A DNA stretch of 64,000 nt from Tolypothrix bouteillei VB521301 (GCF_000760695.4 NZ_JHEG04000001.1:3692452-3756451); one strand, 5' to 3'; positions 10,245 to 19,474 are shown, numbered from the stretch's first letter. Notes: generated by a model from the letters alone, not told the origin. Numbers and translations: made by a program.

Positions 10245-10273
10245 GCAGATGAACGCAGACGAACGCGGATAAA
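10245..10273. repeat. Decamer tandem repeat (GCAGATGAAC type)
   Basis: Three diverging ten-base units follow one another: GCAGATGAAC, GCAGACGAAC and a partial GCGGATAAA. This resembles the interspersed 'gcagatgaacgc' repeats I know from cyanobacterial intergenic DNA. Confidence 0.55.
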
Positions 10274-10915
10274 TTTGTACTTTTTTCAGGTGAGAACCCT
10301 ATATTTTTAATCCAATTTGAATCCAAAACTCTTGAGTTAAAGGGTAGCCAAGCTTTTAATCATAATCTATGTAATTATTGCATTTCCAAAGAACTTTTTT
10401 ACAAAAGTTCTTTGCTATACACTCTAAATTTTTAAGTTATTCAAAACAACAAGAACCAATAGGAACTAGTACTAGGCGGGAGCATACACTTTTGCAAGAA
10501 ACATAATTATTTGATGCCAGAACCCTCAGTATATAGTTTGTCTAAAAAAGACTATCTGCCAAAACTGGATGCTCCCTACTAGGCATTATTACGATATTTT
10601 TCAGCTACCAAGAAAAAATGAAGTGAAGCAAATGTTAATAGTGAGAAATACAACGAAATTAGGCAAGATTGTCAGTGATTCTATCTGCATCCTAGCCTTT
10701 TTGTTGCCCCGTCAGCAAAACTTAGTAATTTGCCAGAAACCCTGGAGAGATTTTGCACGTAGATGCTGGAATAGTTATATAGATTTAACTCAAACCCTGA
10801 AATCCCTACCTATAAATGAGAATGTTGAAGAATATTTAACCTAATTTTAGCGCTCCAATTCCTCTTTGTTTATTCACAACCAACTGCATGATATTTAACC
10901 ACAGCGACCCCATCA
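10274..10915. other. Spacer without a supported gene
   Basis: An open frame at 10569-10844 (+) encodes 91 residues, but it has no motif, no ribosome site and ordinary non-coding composition, so I do not call it. No promoter or hairpin stands out. The stretch ends at the stop codon of the aspartic-protease-like gene. Confidence 0.5.
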
Positions 10916-11338
10916 TTAAGAAGCTCTTTTAGGACTAATCTCGAATGCCAACTCAGCGCGGTAAAAGCAAACATCAAACGCTAGAAAGAAATTCATATGT
11001 CCCAAAATCAAAGGAGCATTCCTGTCTCTTGTCCAAGCAAAAGCTAGCTCTACCGGAGGAAACTGCTCAACATTTGCTATCAACACCAATGCTCGCGCTT
11101 CAAACCTAGCTAAATTACCTCCTAATGGAACAGAGAGTTTTTGACGTTCCCAAACTGCTCCTAGCCTTAAACCCATTTCGTATGGTAATACATTGACGCT
11201 AGAACCCGTATCTAGCAAGCCCGATACATTTAGAGATTGGTTTTGATAAGTTAGGACTAGCGGAAGATAGGGCAGCGTACTTAATGCACCAAGTTGTGGA
11301 TTTACCTCAGTGAATACAAATCTAACTCGATCATCCAT
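10916..11338 (-). CDS. Retropepsin-like aspartic protease
   Basis: A small 140-residue protein with the aspartyl-protease signature LLDTGSSVNVLP (catalytic Asp about 43), followed by a hydrophobic ILGHMNF segment resembling the second conserved block of single-domain retropepsins. Such proteases usually work as homodimers, each chain giving one aspartate. There is no signal peptide, so it should be cytosolic. Its ATG overlaps the end of the upstream 77-residue gene by 8 bp, indicating translational coupling. The substrate is unknown. Sequence alone cannot distinguish an active protease from a binding-only fold. Confidence 0.8.
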   Translation of the reverse strand: MDDRVRFVFTEVNPQLGALSTLPYLPLVLTYQNQSLNVSGLLDTGSSVNVLPYEMGLRLGAVWERQKLSVPLGGNLARFEARALVLIANVEQFPPVELAFAWTRDRNAPLILGHMNFFLAFDVCFYRAELAFEISPKRAS

Positions 11339-11564
11339 GTGTCGTCGCTTTTTCCTCTACCAACGCCTTTGCTAAAACAGCAGCAGCCTCAAAAGAATCG
11401 TATAAGCCTTGACTAGCTACTCTGTCCTGAGTGTCCAATGAAGCTAAACCTGATTCCTTCAATAATTCAGTTACCAAGAAATGTAATAGAAGAAGCTTAT
11501 CAGAGTGAGATAATTCCTTCAGAAGAGGCATAAGTTCAGTGAGAGGCATAAAATGTTTAATCAA
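11331..11564 (-). CDS. Small partner protein of the aspartic protease
   Basis: A 77-residue, leucine-rich, probably all-helical protein with no known domain that I recognise. The N-terminal part (LTELMPLLKELSHSDKLLLLHFL) looks like an amphipathic helix pair, and the tail carries a LYDSFEAAAVL stretch. Its last codons overlap the start of the protease gene by 8 bp, so the two are almost certainly co-translated. The small-upstream/larger-downstream arrangement resembles toxin-antitoxin or substrate-adaptor pairs, but that is inference. The start is the ATG at 11564, with a second in-frame ATG five codons later. Confidence 0.7.
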   Translation of the reverse strand: MIKHFMPLTELMPLLKELSHSDKLLLLHFLVTELLKESGLASLDTQDRVASQGLYDSFEAAAVLAKALVEEKATTHG

Positions 11565-11599
11565 TTTGAACTACAGCTATTATATCGTTGCCAGTTAAT

Positions 11600-11767
11600 T
11601 GCGGAACAAAGTCTTCGATACGAAAGGAAGTTGGTAATGGAGGAAGAATATGCTGTTGTTTTTTTGGTAATAACCCACATTTCGCAGATGTGATTGATGT
11701 TACTAGTAATTTTGAAAAGTCAAGCCTAGAAGATTTCTATCAGTCTAATCTTTTAGGTTTAAATTAA
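11600..11767 (+). other. Possible gene remnant without a start codon
   Basis: Frame 11600-11767 (+) stays open for 55 codons and reads ...CCCFFGNNPHFADVIDVTSNFEKSSLEDFYQSNLLGLN to a TAA. The composition is protein-like, but there is no ATG. A second frame starting at ATG 11553 runs to TGA near 11692. This could be the 3' end of a frameshifted gene. I do not recognise the family. Confidence 0.2.
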
Positions 11768-11961
11768 CTTTATAAAACCAAAATTAGAGAATCTACCAGC
11801 AAATTAACTTTACAGATTCTCCTAATATATTCGCTTTCGCCATCAATCAACTAACTTATCTAAAATCAATCAATGTTAACTTAGCCAAGACTATTATAAT
11901 CTTCGCTCAAATTCTGATATATTTCAAAATGTCTCCAACTTTTTGAGTCAAATAACTTAGT

Positions 11962-12210
11962 TCAATTTATCAGATAGTATTGACGGCAACTTTCACCTAA
12001 ATAACTTAATATTTTTTGACGTTCCTCTGTTAAATTGCTCATTTGTTGCTGTCCATCTATCAGCAACAAATGTACAGATTGAAACATCTGAAATATCCAT
12101 CTCATTGTCGGTTTATTTGTGAATTTTGTTACCTGATTTCTGACGCTACCATCTGATAATAATAATGCTTGCCTCAACTTTCTTTGTGCTAGGTTATAGA
12201 ATAGATTCAA
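11962..12210 (-). pseudogene. Transposase C-terminal remnant (IS1634-like)
   Basis: The 82-residue frame opens with a TTG and reads NLAQRKLRQALLLSDG...NKPTMRWIFQMFQSVHLLLIDG...NLTEERQKILSYLGESCRQYYL. This closely resembles the C-terminus of cyanobacterial IS1634/DUF4277-type DDE transposases, recognised from memory of the 'PTLRWIFQ..I.L' block. The catalytic core is absent, and sequence upstream of the TTG does not continue the family convincingly beyond about ten codons. It is therefore a decayed fragment, not an active element. No flanking terminal inverted repeats can be assigned. Confidence 0.65.
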
Positions 12211-12242
12211 CCCGCGTTTTAGTAATATGAAAGTTAATTGGG

Positions 12243-12272
12243 AACTAACTGCACTCTCTAATGCAGTTAGTT
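12243..12272. repeat. Hairpin downstream of the FkbM gene
   Basis: AACTAACTGCA and TGCAGTTAGTT are perfect 11-base complements around an 8-base loop. The hairpin lies 52 bases past the stop of the minus-strand methyltransferase gene, so it could terminate that transcript. There is no clear U-run. It also abuts the transposase remnant and may mark its edge. Confidence 0.5.
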
Positions 12273-12323
12273 AACTCTAGGTTTAACGTTTAAGGAGTGG
12301 TAAGCTTTGCTACATCTACGTGA

Positions 12324-13076
12324 TTAAGGACGTACACCATATACATTAAAAGTATTTAGCGTATCGGGCACTAAAGAATTTTTTTCAACTACAACATTAA
12401 ATTCATTGTTAGTAAGGATTTCTTGAATTCTCTCTAATCTGCCTTCTCGGGCATGCACCTCAATAACTACTTGCTTTATTTTCTTCCAGTCACTCTGATT
12501 GATACCTTGTAAAACTTGATATTCTTCACCTTCTACATCTATTTTTAATAAGTCAATAGACCTAATATTTAAATCATTAACTATAGAAGATAAAGTTTTA
12601 ACTTCACCCTTAACTAGCTGACTTTGAAACAGATATTTTACTTTTTCCTCATTTAAGAGACTAGTCATAACTTTTCGTTGTTCTAATTTTTCTATTGGTT
12701 TTATTGTTGAATTACCAGCCATATTTGGATAAAATGTAAACAATACATCTGCTTTATTTTGTGAACTTAATCCATAATTAAATAATGATATATTGGCTAC
12801 AGAGTGCAACCGAATATTAGCTTGTAGTATCTCAAATATCTCCCTTACAGGTTCAAATGCGTAAATTTTTACTTTCTTTTGCAGTTTATTAATAAATAAA
12901 GAAAATAATCCTATATTAGCTCCAACATCAAAAATACAATTTCCTTCATTAATAGCAATACCATTTCTAATATATTGCTGTTCTGTAAAAATTTCGGAAT
13001 ATATATATTCAGTTTCTTCTTTACCAAGATAATAACATTCCAGATTATTGGGCAAAGTTAACTTTTTAAATTCCAT
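12324..13076 (-). CDS. FkbM family methyltransferase
   Basis: A 250-residue SAM-dependent methyltransferase. The SAM-binding glycine loop is FDVGANIGLFS (49-59), followed by an acidic AFEP strand end and the family-typical IDLLKIDVEGEE block near residue 175. FkbM-type enzymes O-methylate sugars and secondary metabolites and are common in cyanobacterial glycan and peptide loci. GGAGCG precedes the ATG at suitable distance. The gene reads in the same direction as the glycosyltransferase upstream, 330 bp apart. A shared glycoside or lipid substrate is plausible but not shown. AT content is high compared with neighbours, in keeping with an accessory gene. Confidence 0.9.
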   Translation of the reverse strand: MEFKKLTLPNNLECYYLGKEETEYIYSEIFTEQQYIRNGIAINEGNCIFDVGANIGLFSLFINKLQKKVKIYAFEPVREIFEILQANIRLHSVANISLFNYGLSSQNKADVLFTFYPNMAGNSTIKPIEKLEQRKVMTSLLNEEKVKYLFQSQLVKGEVKTLSSIVNDLNIRSIDLLKIDVEGEEYQVLQGINQSDWKKIKQVVIEVHAREGRLERIQEILTNNEFNVVVEKNSLVPDTLNTFNVYGVRP

Positions 13077-13405
13077 GCTTGACGCTCCTTATTGGATTTT
13101 TAAGAAGATGGTTGTAAAGGCTACCGTTGTATCAAGATTTCCCCTATCCTAACCTGCCTTAGAAGAGGGATTTAGGGGGGAAGCATCGCAATTTGGCAAA
13201 AACACTCTTGCGATGTTCGTAATCGCCGCTATACAAGCAAAGCCTGTGTAGGCAGACTTTGCTATGGCCCTAAAATTCGGTTCTTACAGGCTTTTTTTGC
13301 ACTCGTAGGTATGCTCCCTTCAGGGGGAGTTAATATTTTGGATATCTCAGTCACCAGTTTTAAAACATCTTCTAATAAATACGTAACTTTTAAAAGAAAA
13401 TGAGC
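13077..13405. other. Spacer with palindromic repeat debris
   Basis: No gene is visible. Two small inverted repeats occur. CATCGCAA/TTGCGATG spans about 13184-13215. AGCAAAG/CTTTGCT (13236-13263) encloses GCCTGTGTAGGCAGA, a string I know from widespread Nostocales intergenic repeats. A further pair (AGCCTGT ... ACAGGCT followed by T7) ends near 13297 and would terminate plus-strand transcripts. Confidence 0.5.
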
Positions 13406-14677
13406 TTACGCCAGTACTGGTTTTCTTGTGAATACAGCCTTTTCTATAATATCAGCAGCGCGAGTCACTCCTCCCGCTTTACGAATCGCTTCTTGTAATC
13501 TCAAAGCATTTTGCTTGTAAGAGTCTTGTGTCAAAACTCGCTCGATCGCACTTCGCAATCTAGGTACACTTAATTTTTGTAGCGGCACAACTTCACCTGT
13601 TCTGGTCCAAGCAATACGTGCTGCTACCCCTGGTCCATCATTAGCAATTGGAATTGCTACTATCGGTACACCATTACTTAGAGATTCTAGAGTTGTATTT
13701 AGACCAGCATGGGTAATAGTCAGAGAGCTTTTTTTTAACAACTCTAATTGCGGCGCATATTTAACAACCAAAGGAGATTCAGGTAAGTTAGGTAGGGCTT
13801 CTGGTTCCAATGCACCTCCCAAAGAAATTACTAACTGAATATTCAATCCTTTACATGCTTGAGCAATATATTGAAAAATTTGCTGGTTGTGACCTAGTAT
13901 GCTTCCTAAAGAAGCATAAACTAATGGTTTTTCATTTATTTTTTCAAAAGGGAAATCAATAGATTGTCGTCCTACAGCATCATGGTAAGGTCCTGTAAAA
14001 TGAAACCACTCGGGCAAATTCTGCCTTGGAAATTCAAATTCTGCTGGTTGTTGACTAATCTGAGCGAGTGGAGAAAAAGCATCATTAGAGCGAGAGGGTA
14101 TTGGCAAATTGTGATTTTGTCGATATTCAGCTATGACCTCTCCAATAGGCTTACTCACGCTTTTTAGTAATTTGTAACCTACGTGATTGCGTAGAAGCGC
14201 CCACCACGCAGGATTGTAACGCCAGTTTGTAAAATGAGGGGGAACGCCAGGTTCATAATTAAGAACTATCGCACTGCACACAGTTATGAAGGGCATACCC
14301 AGAGACTCTGCAACCACTGCTCCTCCTGGTGAAACTTGGTCTACTAATAATGCTTCTACACCTATCTCTTTGATGACTTTTGGAAGATCTCGTAGAATAA
14401 CAATTGCTGCCTGCTTCAGCAGGTTAACGGTGTATTTCGTTGCTGCCAATCCATTAAGTTTACCCAATTCTGTCAAACCTTGAGCCATCGCCCCACTAGG
14501 AAACTCAGATTCACCAATTGCTTGGAATTCCAATCCTGCTGCTACCGTTTTACATTTAGCATCGAGTACCCCAATTAAAGTGACGCGATGACCGCGATTT
14601 TGCAGTTCTTTCCCCAGGGGAAGCATGGTATTGAGGTGACCTGTTGATGCAGGACAGATTAATCCAAAATGAGTCAT
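13406..14677 (-). CDS. GT1-type glycosyltransferase (MGT/UGT-like)
   Basis: A 423-residue GT-B fold enzyme that transfers a sugar from a nucleotide donor to a small-molecule acceptor. The N-terminus (HFGLICPASTGHLNTMLPLGKELQNRGHRVT) is the classic acceptor-domain opening with the catalytic histidine. The C-terminal donor site is HAGLNTTLESLSNGVPIVAIP, as in macrolide, zeaxanthin and sterol glycosyltransferases. There is no signal peptide. The neighbour downstream on the same strand is an FkbM methyltransferase, suggesting a glycosylation-methylation pair, but no carotenoid gene lies nearby, so a CrtX-like role is only one option. Confidence 0.9.
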   Translation of the reverse strand: MTHFGLICPASTGHLNTMLPLGKELQNRGHRVTLIGVLDAKCKTVAAGLEFQAIGESEFPSGAMAQGLTELGKLNGLAATKYTVNLLKQAAIVILRDLPKVIKEIGVEALLVDQVSPGGAVVAESLGMPFITVCSAIVLNYEPGVPPHFTNWRYNPAWWALLRNHVGYKLLKSVSKPIGEVIAEYRQNHNLPIPSRSNDAFSPLAQISQQPAEFEFPRQNLPEWFHFTGPYHDAVGRQSIDFPFEKINEKPLVYASLGSILGHNQQIFQYIAQACKGLNIQLVISLGGALEPEALPNLPESPLVVKYAPQLELLKKSSLTITHAGLNTTLESLSNGVPIVAIPIANDGPGVAARIAWTRTGEVVPLQKLSVPRLRSAIERVLTQDSYKQNALRLQEAIRKAGGVTRAADIIEKAVFTRKPVLA

Positions 14678-14801
14678 GATAAATGATGTTACTTAAGGTG
14701 ACTTTAAAGATATGAAACCGTACCGGGTATAGCTACGCAATAGCAGCTCGTATCTTTATAGGTGTCAGTGACATCTGCTTATGCACTGACTACCCCACTT
14801 C

Positions 14802-15608
14802 TCACTTAAGTGTCAAAAACTTTTCCAACGCTGCAACTAAACTGGGAGGCCAACGACGGATATGGGCTACCCAATTAATATCTTTATAACGAGGATCTAG
14901 CCCGTATGCACTTACCCAGTTGCTTTCAGCTTCTCCTTTTTGTCCGCTAACCCAGTACGCAGCTGTCAGCGCAGCACGCACATCAGCAAACTTGGGATAT
15001 TTACGAGTAATATTTCGCATTTCGCGAATTGCTTGGTCTACTTTGCCAGTTTCATACAAAGCTAGGGCATAGTTGGCACGAGCAAAGGCAAAATTGGGGG
15101 CAATTTCCGTACATTTTTTATAGTCTGCGATCGCCTCTTCCCATTTTCCCAAACCCGATAGCGCGTTTCCCCGATTGTTATATGCCATTGCATCTTTGGG
15201 GTCAAGTTCCAGAACGTGGTTGTAATCTGCGATCGCATCATTCCATTTTCCCAACCCTTCCAATGCAGTACCGCGATTTAAGTAGGGGTCAGTCACATTT
15301 GGTGCAAGTTCCACAGCCTTATTATAGTCAGCCAGCGCCTCTTGCAATTTATTCTGGCTGACTCTAGAATTTCCCCGATTACTCCAAGCAGCTGCATTAC
15401 CGGGAAATTGCTCTATAATCTTTGTCCAGTAGGATTCGGCTGCGGCAAAATCACCCTTCTCTGTGGCAGCAAAAGCAAAGTTTGCTAACTCATCTTGCTG
15501 TTGTAACTGTTCTGGAGTGAGATTCAATGGTTGAGTTGCAGCTAAGGAAGGTTCAATCCAACCAAATATTAGCAATACACTTAGCAAAATCCCAATAAGT
15601 CTTAGCAT
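14802..15608 (-). CDS. Secreted tetratricopeptide-repeat protein
   Basis: 268 residues. A signal peptide (LRLIGILLSVLLIFGWIEPSLAA, cleavage near 24) precedes about five TPR units between residues 45 and 215, with the usual W/Y-x-N-R-G and ALADYNKAVELAP repeat positions. The tail (WPPSLVAALEKFLTLK) is not TPR. It is probably a periplasmic or thylakoid-lumen scaffold. The family is common and conserved in cyanobacteria, without an assigned function that I know. It lies between the glycosyltransferase and ruvB on the same strand, but a strong hairpin separates it from ruvB. Confidence 0.88.
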   Translation of the reverse strand: MLRLIGILLSVLLIFGWIEPSLAATQPLNLTPEQLQQQDELANFAFAATEKGDFAAAESYWTKIIEQFPGNAAAWSNRGNSRVSQNKLQEALADYNKAVELAPNVTDPYLNRGTALEGLGKWNDAIADYNHVLELDPKDAMAYNNRGNALSGLGKWEEAIADYKKCTEIAPNFAFARANYALALYETGKVDQAIREMRNITRKYPKFADVRAALTAAYWVSGQKGEAESNWVSAYGLDPRYKDINWVAHIRRWPPSLVAALEKFLTLK

Positions 15609-15642
15609 TGGTGTTTAACTCTTGGCGTTTTCAAATAAACAC

Positions 15643-15693
15643 CTCACGCAAAGCTGCAAAGGTGCTCAAAAATCCTTTACGGCTTTGCGTGAG
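15643..15693 (-). terminator. Hairpin after ruvB
   Basis: CTCACGCAAAGC and GCTTTGCGTGAG form a perfect 12-bp stem with a 27-base loop, 35 bases beyond the ruvB stop and 35 bases before the TPR gene start on the same strand. T-rich sequence follows on the minus strand, but there is no clean T-run. Confidence 0.6.
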
Positions 15694-15728
15694 ACTCCAA
15701 AAATAATTATCTAACGCCTTTCACCAAA

Positions 15729-16838
15729 TTACGGCAAAAGAGATAACTGTTGATTGGGAGGCTTGTAACCCAAATGTTTGTATGCTGATGCTGTCGCCAT
15801 TCTTCCACGGGGAGTCCGTTGCAAATAACTGATTTGCATGAGGTAAGGTTCGTACACTTCCTCAATAGTTTGCGTATCTTCTCCCGTTGCTGCAGCAATT
15901 GTTTCCAATCCTACCGGACCCCCATTGAATTGTTCTATGATAACGGTTAGCATTCGGCGGTCTGTCCAATCGAGCCCACATGGATCGACCTGAAACAGTT
16001 CCAATGCTTCCGCTGCTACGAGTTCGTTAACGACTCCGGAAGATTTGACTTGTGCGTAATCTCGCACTCGCTTCAGTAACCTGTTGGCGATACGCGGTGT
16101 TCCGCGAGCACGGCGGGCAATTTCTGCTGCTCCATCTTCAGCGATCGCGGTTTGGAGCAATTGGGCGCTTCGCATTACAATTTTGCTCAGTTCATCGACT
16201 TCGTAAAACCGCAATTTTTGAATTAAGCCAAAGCGATCGCGCAGTGGTGAAGTCAGTGCGCCTGCGCGAGTTGTGGCTCCAACTAAGGTAAATTTTGATA
16301 GTGGTATACTCCGTGTCCGGGCGCTAGAACCTTTACCGACTGTAATATCCAATCGATAATCTTCCATAGCCGGGTATAAAATTTCTTCTGTCATTCTTGA
16401 CAGTCGATGAATTTCATCGATAAACAGAACGTCCCCTGGTTTTAAATTCACCAACAACCCAACAATATCTCTGGGACGCTCTAAAGCAGGAGCACTCGTA
16501 ATTTTGCAATTTACCCCCATTTCCGACGCTAAAATCATCGCCATTGTTGTTTTGCCCAAACCCGGAGGACCGTATAGTAGGAGGTGATCCAGCACTTCAC
16601 CTCTTGACTTAGCAGCCTTTATGGCGATTTCCAATACCTCTTTTAAATCCTTTTGCCCAATATAGTCTGCAAAGCGTTGTGGTCGTATGCTTTCTTCTTG
16701 CTTACCTTCGTCAATAGCAGCTTCGGGTTGCAATAAATTATCTTTAGGGGCTTTAGGGGGTGATGCGCCTGACTCATGACGCTTCTTTGGGTTCTCATTT
16801 GGGTCTTGAGGCTGTTTTTTGGAGGAGATAATCGCCAT
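15729..16838 (-). CDS. ruvB: Holliday junction helicase RuvB
   Basis: AAA+ motor that drives branch migration at Holliday junctions with RuvA. 369 residues from the ATG at 16838. This start ([10 protein letters not shown]) is preferred over the ATG five codons upstream because cyanobacterial RuvB begins this way. Walker A is GPPGLGKTT (90-98), Walker B is LFIDEIHR, then come the sensor GATTRAG and the arginine finger in SPLRDRFG. The C-terminal winged helix ends in TPRGRMAT. A low-complexity charged N-terminal extension of about 50 residues precedes the [11 protein letters not shown] core. The gene stands alone, with no ruvA or ruvC nearby. Confidence 0.98.
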   Translation of the reverse strand: MAIISSKKQPQDPNENPKKRHESGASPPKAPKDNLLQPEAAIDEGKQEESIRPQRFADYIGQKDLKEVLEIAIKAAKSRGEVLDHLLLYGPPGLGKTTMAMILASEMGVNCKITSAPALERPRDIVGLLVNLKPGDVLFIDEIHRLSRMTEEILYPAMEDYRLDITVGKGSSARTRSIPLSKFTLVGATTRAGALTSPLRDRFGLIQKLRFYEVDELSKIVMRSAQLLQTAIAEDGAAEIARRARGTPRIANRLLKRVRDYAQVKSSGVVNELVAAEALELFQVDPCGLDWTDRRMLTVIIEQFNGGPVGLETIAAATGEDTQTIEEVYEPYLMQISYLQRTPRGRMATASAYKHLGYKPPNQQLSLLP

Positions 16839-17033
16839 AGTTCGAGCTATCAACGTTTATAAAGAAGGGGACAAGGGGAATGGGCGGGAAAATACCGACT
16901 GCGGTCGTCTTCTCCCTTTTCTATTTTCCACCCATAACTTCCACCTTAGCGCTCTAAGAAAATTTTCATTTTGTAATAGTCTCGCCGTAAAATTTAAGTT
17001 CCGGATAATCACAACAGGAGTGCAAAAGTACTG

Positions 17034-17801
17034 ATGCTGTCTAAGAGAATCTTACCTTGCCTGGATGTGAAGGCGGGACGTGTTGTAAAAGGAGTGAACT
17101 TTGTTAATTTAAAGGACGCTGGCGATCCGGTAGAGATGGCTAAGGTTTACAACGATGCCGGTGCAGATGAGTTAGTGTTTCTTGATATTACAGCCACTCA
17201 TGAAGACCGGGATACCATTATTGACGTTGTTTACCGCACTGCAGAACAAGTTTTCATTCCTTTGACTGTCGGTGGTGGTATTCAATCCTTAGAAAATGTT
17301 AAAAATCTTTTACGAGCTGGTGCAGACAAGGTTAGTATTAATTCGTCGGCGGTACGAGATCCAGATTTTATCAATCGGGCTAGCGATCGCTTTGGCAATC
17401 AGTGCATAGTTGTTGCAATTGATGCCAGAAAACGACAAGACCCCAAGAACCCAGGTTGGGATGTGTACGTGCGAGGGGGACGAGAAAATACTGGCATAGA
17501 TGCCTTATTTTGGGCAAAAGAAGCTGAAAAGCGTGGAGCAGGAGAACTGTTAGTTACCAGTATGGATGCTGATGGTACTCAGGCAGGATATGATATAAAA
17601 TTGACACGTGCTATTGCTGAAGCCGTACAAATTCCAGTGGTTGCATCTGGTGGCGCAGGCAACTGCGAGCATATCTATACTGCTGTAACAGAAGGTAAAG
17701 CAGAAGCTGCTTTACTGGCATCGCTTTTACATTACGGACAATTAAGCGTAGCTGAGATAAAGTCTTATTTAAGCGAGCGCAAAATTCCCGTTAGAATGTA
17801 A
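17034..17801 (+). CDS. hisF: Imidazole glycerol phosphate synthase subunit HisF
   Basis: The cyclase subunit makes imidazole glycerol phosphate and AICAR from PRFAR, using ammonia from HisH, in histidine biosynthesis. 255 residues form a (beta/alpha)8 barrel. Catalytic Asp11 is in [10 protein letters not shown] and the second Asp in VVAIDARK (about 130). Phosphate-binding loops are VGGGI and ASGGAGN. Full length with no oddities. An ACAGGAG ribosome site lies 13 bases ahead of the ATG. Divergent from ruvB across about 195 bp. hisH is not in the window, as expected for scattered cyanobacterial his genes. Confidence 0.98.
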   Translation: MLSKRILPCLDVKAGRVVKGVNFVNLKDAGDPVEMAKVYNDAGADELVFLDITATHEDRDTIIDVVYRTAEQVFIPLTVGGGIQSLENVKNLLRAGADKVSINSSAVRDPDFINRASDRFGNQCIVVAIDARKRQDPKNPGWDVYVRGGRENTGIDALFWAKEAEKRGAGELLVTSMDADGTQAGYDIKLTRAIAEAVQIPVVASGGAGNCEHIYTAVTEGKAEAALLASLLHYGQLSVAEIKSYLSERKIPVRM

Positions 17802-17903
17802 ACCCAAGCAGCAAACCCTTTTGTATCCACAGCTAGAGTAGTTCAACACAGTTCTTGGAAACGATGTTAATATAAGTTAACAAGAATTAATATAGTCATA
17901 GAT

Positions 17904-18101
17904 ATGTTGATACCTATTTTAGTATTTGATGTAGCACTGGTTGCCTGGTCGCTACACTTAATGGAAAAAGCATATGCGAATAAAGAATTTTCTTTAATGC
18001 TGGCTGGGACTCTGGTCGCTCTTGCAGCTGCCGCCATGTTAGTTGTTTACTTTCTTATGGGACACTGCATGAGTTACTTATTGCAAGCATCATACGGATA
18101 G
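17904..18101 (+). CDS. Small two-helix membrane protein
   Basis: 65 residues with two hydrophobic stretches (about 2-20 and 30-55) separated by a short charged loop KAYANKEF. This suggests a helical hairpin in the thylakoid or plasma membrane. The motif-free sequence looks like a small conserved cyanobacterial protein, but I cannot name a family. A hairpin follows the stop. Confidence 0.65.
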   Translation: MLIPILVFDVALVAWSLHLMEKAYANKEFSLMLAGTLVALAAAAMLVVYFLMGHCMSYLLQASYG

Positions 18102-18115
18102 TCGTTAATGGAAGA

Positions 18116-18146
18116 CAGCTAAATGCTAGCTTTTATCAATTAGCTG
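18116..18146 (+). terminator. Weak hairpin after the small membrane gene
   Basis: CAGCTAA and TTAGCTG pair across a 17-base loop 15 bases past the stop codon. AT-rich and without a T-run, so only a possible terminator. Confidence 0.35.
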
Positions 18147-18198
18147 TTAGCCCGACCTAGAGCAAGATAGTAAATAAAATCGATTTAGAGATAAATTT

Positions 18199-18666
18199 AT
18201 GACAGACTATGTTGCTTTATTAAACGACATTCTTAAAAATGTTGAAGGGGAACCGGGCTGGAAAGTCATGGGTATAGCTGCTGACAAAGGAAGTCCCGGC
18301 TTTGCCTACACTATAGGTTTGTATCACAACTACAAACATCCAGAAATTATTTTGTTTGGACTCTCTGTTGATATTGCTTTTACCTTACTCAACGATGTGG
18401 GCGCTCGGGTAAAAGGAGGGGAGGTCATTCAGCCCAATGTTACCTATACGAATTTAGTACAAAAGTATCCCATCATCTTCAAACCCATATCAAATAATGA
18501 CAGCGATACCATAGAGGAGTATCTGGGTATAGCTGTACGTTTCTACGGTCATGTGAATTTTCCAGTTCTTCAATTTATCTGGACTGACCCTCAAGGTAAA
18601 TTCCCTTGGGAAAAAGATTGCCAAATGAAAACCAAACTCTGTCAACCATTAGCATGGCAAGAATAG
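18199..18666 (+). CDS. DUF4262-like protein
   Basis: 155 residues. The opening GWKVMGIAADKGSPGFAYTIGLYHNYKHPEIILFGLS matches the pattern I know for DUF4262 (a Phe-x-Tyr-Thr-x-Gly-Leu motif followed by His-Pro-Glu). The family has no established biochemical function and occurs singly in many bacteria. Soluble, no signal peptide. The gene stands alone between a small membrane gene and the opposing 179-residue gene. Confidence 0.8.
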   Translation: MTDYVALLNDILKNVEGEPGWKVMGIAADKGSPGFAYTIGLYHNYKHPEIILFGLSVDIAFTLLNDVGARVKGGEVIQPNVTYTNLVQKYPIIFKPISNNDSDTIEEYLGIAVRFYGHVNFPVLQFIWTDPQGKFPWEKDCQMKTKLCQPLAWQE

Positions 18667-18794
18667 CTTTAAGACTTTTAGAAAAAATACAATGAATATG
18701 GATTTTTAATTGGAGAGATTGCAAACTTTAATTGATTCGCCTAAGAGATATCGATTGTTCAACCGCAATATCTTGAAAAAATGGCACATTTTCT

Positions 18795-19334
18795 CTACCA
18801 ATCGTCGAAAATACCGCCTTTGACTCCATTGAGCCAGGGACGGCGCATTTCGCCTACTATTTTAATCTCTACTTCGTTATTTTCTTTACGTTGAAAAATT
18901 GCGTAAGGTGCCCATGATTTCCAGCTAGTATCGCTATCGCACTCCTCACAATATGCTGCAAAACCCGCGATCGCAACTCCATTCTCAACCCAATTTAAAA
19001 AGAGATATTTGCCATATTTTTTCTCGTACTCATCAAGGATACGGAATGTAAAGTCATCGCTCTCGTCCAGAAATTTTTCCAACTTTGGATCTAAAGGCTC
19101 TGTAGATTCCAAATTTTCTAGCAAAGTTTCTAAATCTGGGGTGTCTGCGGAAAAATAAACAAGATAGCGGTGAACGGCATCTATTGCTTCGTCGCACCAG
19201 AATTGTGCTAGCAGCATCAACACTGAATCTATAGAAGGATAGTTTTCAAAAGCGAAATTTACAAGAGGTATAATTGTTTTATTAATGTGTTCCGTTCTTA
19301 TTTGTTCTGCCTCTTGGGGCGTGTAATCTGTCAT
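18795..19334 (-). CDS. Hypothetical acidic protein
   Basis: 179 residues, strongly acidic, with many Asp/Glu in the middle (LEKFLDESDDFTF). A Cys pair (YCEEC) and an aromatic, Trp-rich C-terminal half (TSWKSWAPYAIF) end in LNGVKGGIFDDW. No signal peptide or membrane segment. I do not recognise the family. The composition is reminiscent of immunity-type proteins, but no toxin lies beside it. Convergent with the DUF4262-like gene, and its start faces the tRNA-Ala promoter. Confidence 0.65.
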   Translation of the reverse strand: MTDYTPQEAEQIRTEHINKTIIPLVNFAFENYPSIDSVLMLLAQFWCDEAIDAVHRYLVYFSADTPDLETLLENLESTEPLDPKLEKFLDESDDFTFRILDEYEKKYGKYLFLNWVENGVAIAGFAAYCEECDSDTSWKSWAPYAIFQRKENNEVEIKIVGEMRRPWLNGVKGGIFDDW

Positions 19335-19429
19335 TTTTGCTCTCTGATTGTTGCAATATAAAAATTTGTTGATTTTTATAATACAAACTTACTATTTACT
19401 GTAAGCGCCCTATACCAAGCATCATTTGC

Positions 19430-19459
19430 TTGACAGATCGTGAAATTATTAGATATAAT
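19430..19459 (+). promoter_or_regulatory. Consensus promoter of tRNA-Ala
   Basis: TTGACA (19430-19435) and TATAAT (19454-19459), both perfect consensus boxes, are 18 bases apart. The mature tRNA begins 15 bases after the -10 box. Confidence 0.85.
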
Positions 19460-19474
19460 GAGAAAGGCTTTGAT

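Noticed and set aside
10569..10844. 91-codon open frame (+)
   Set aside because: No recognisable domain, no ribosome site, non-coding-like composition.
8794..14677. P450, FkbM methyltransferase and glycosyltransferase as tailoring genes of the NRPS cluster
   Set aside because: They are separated from the NRPS by glgP, terminators and an insertion remnant; distance alone does not support cluster membership.
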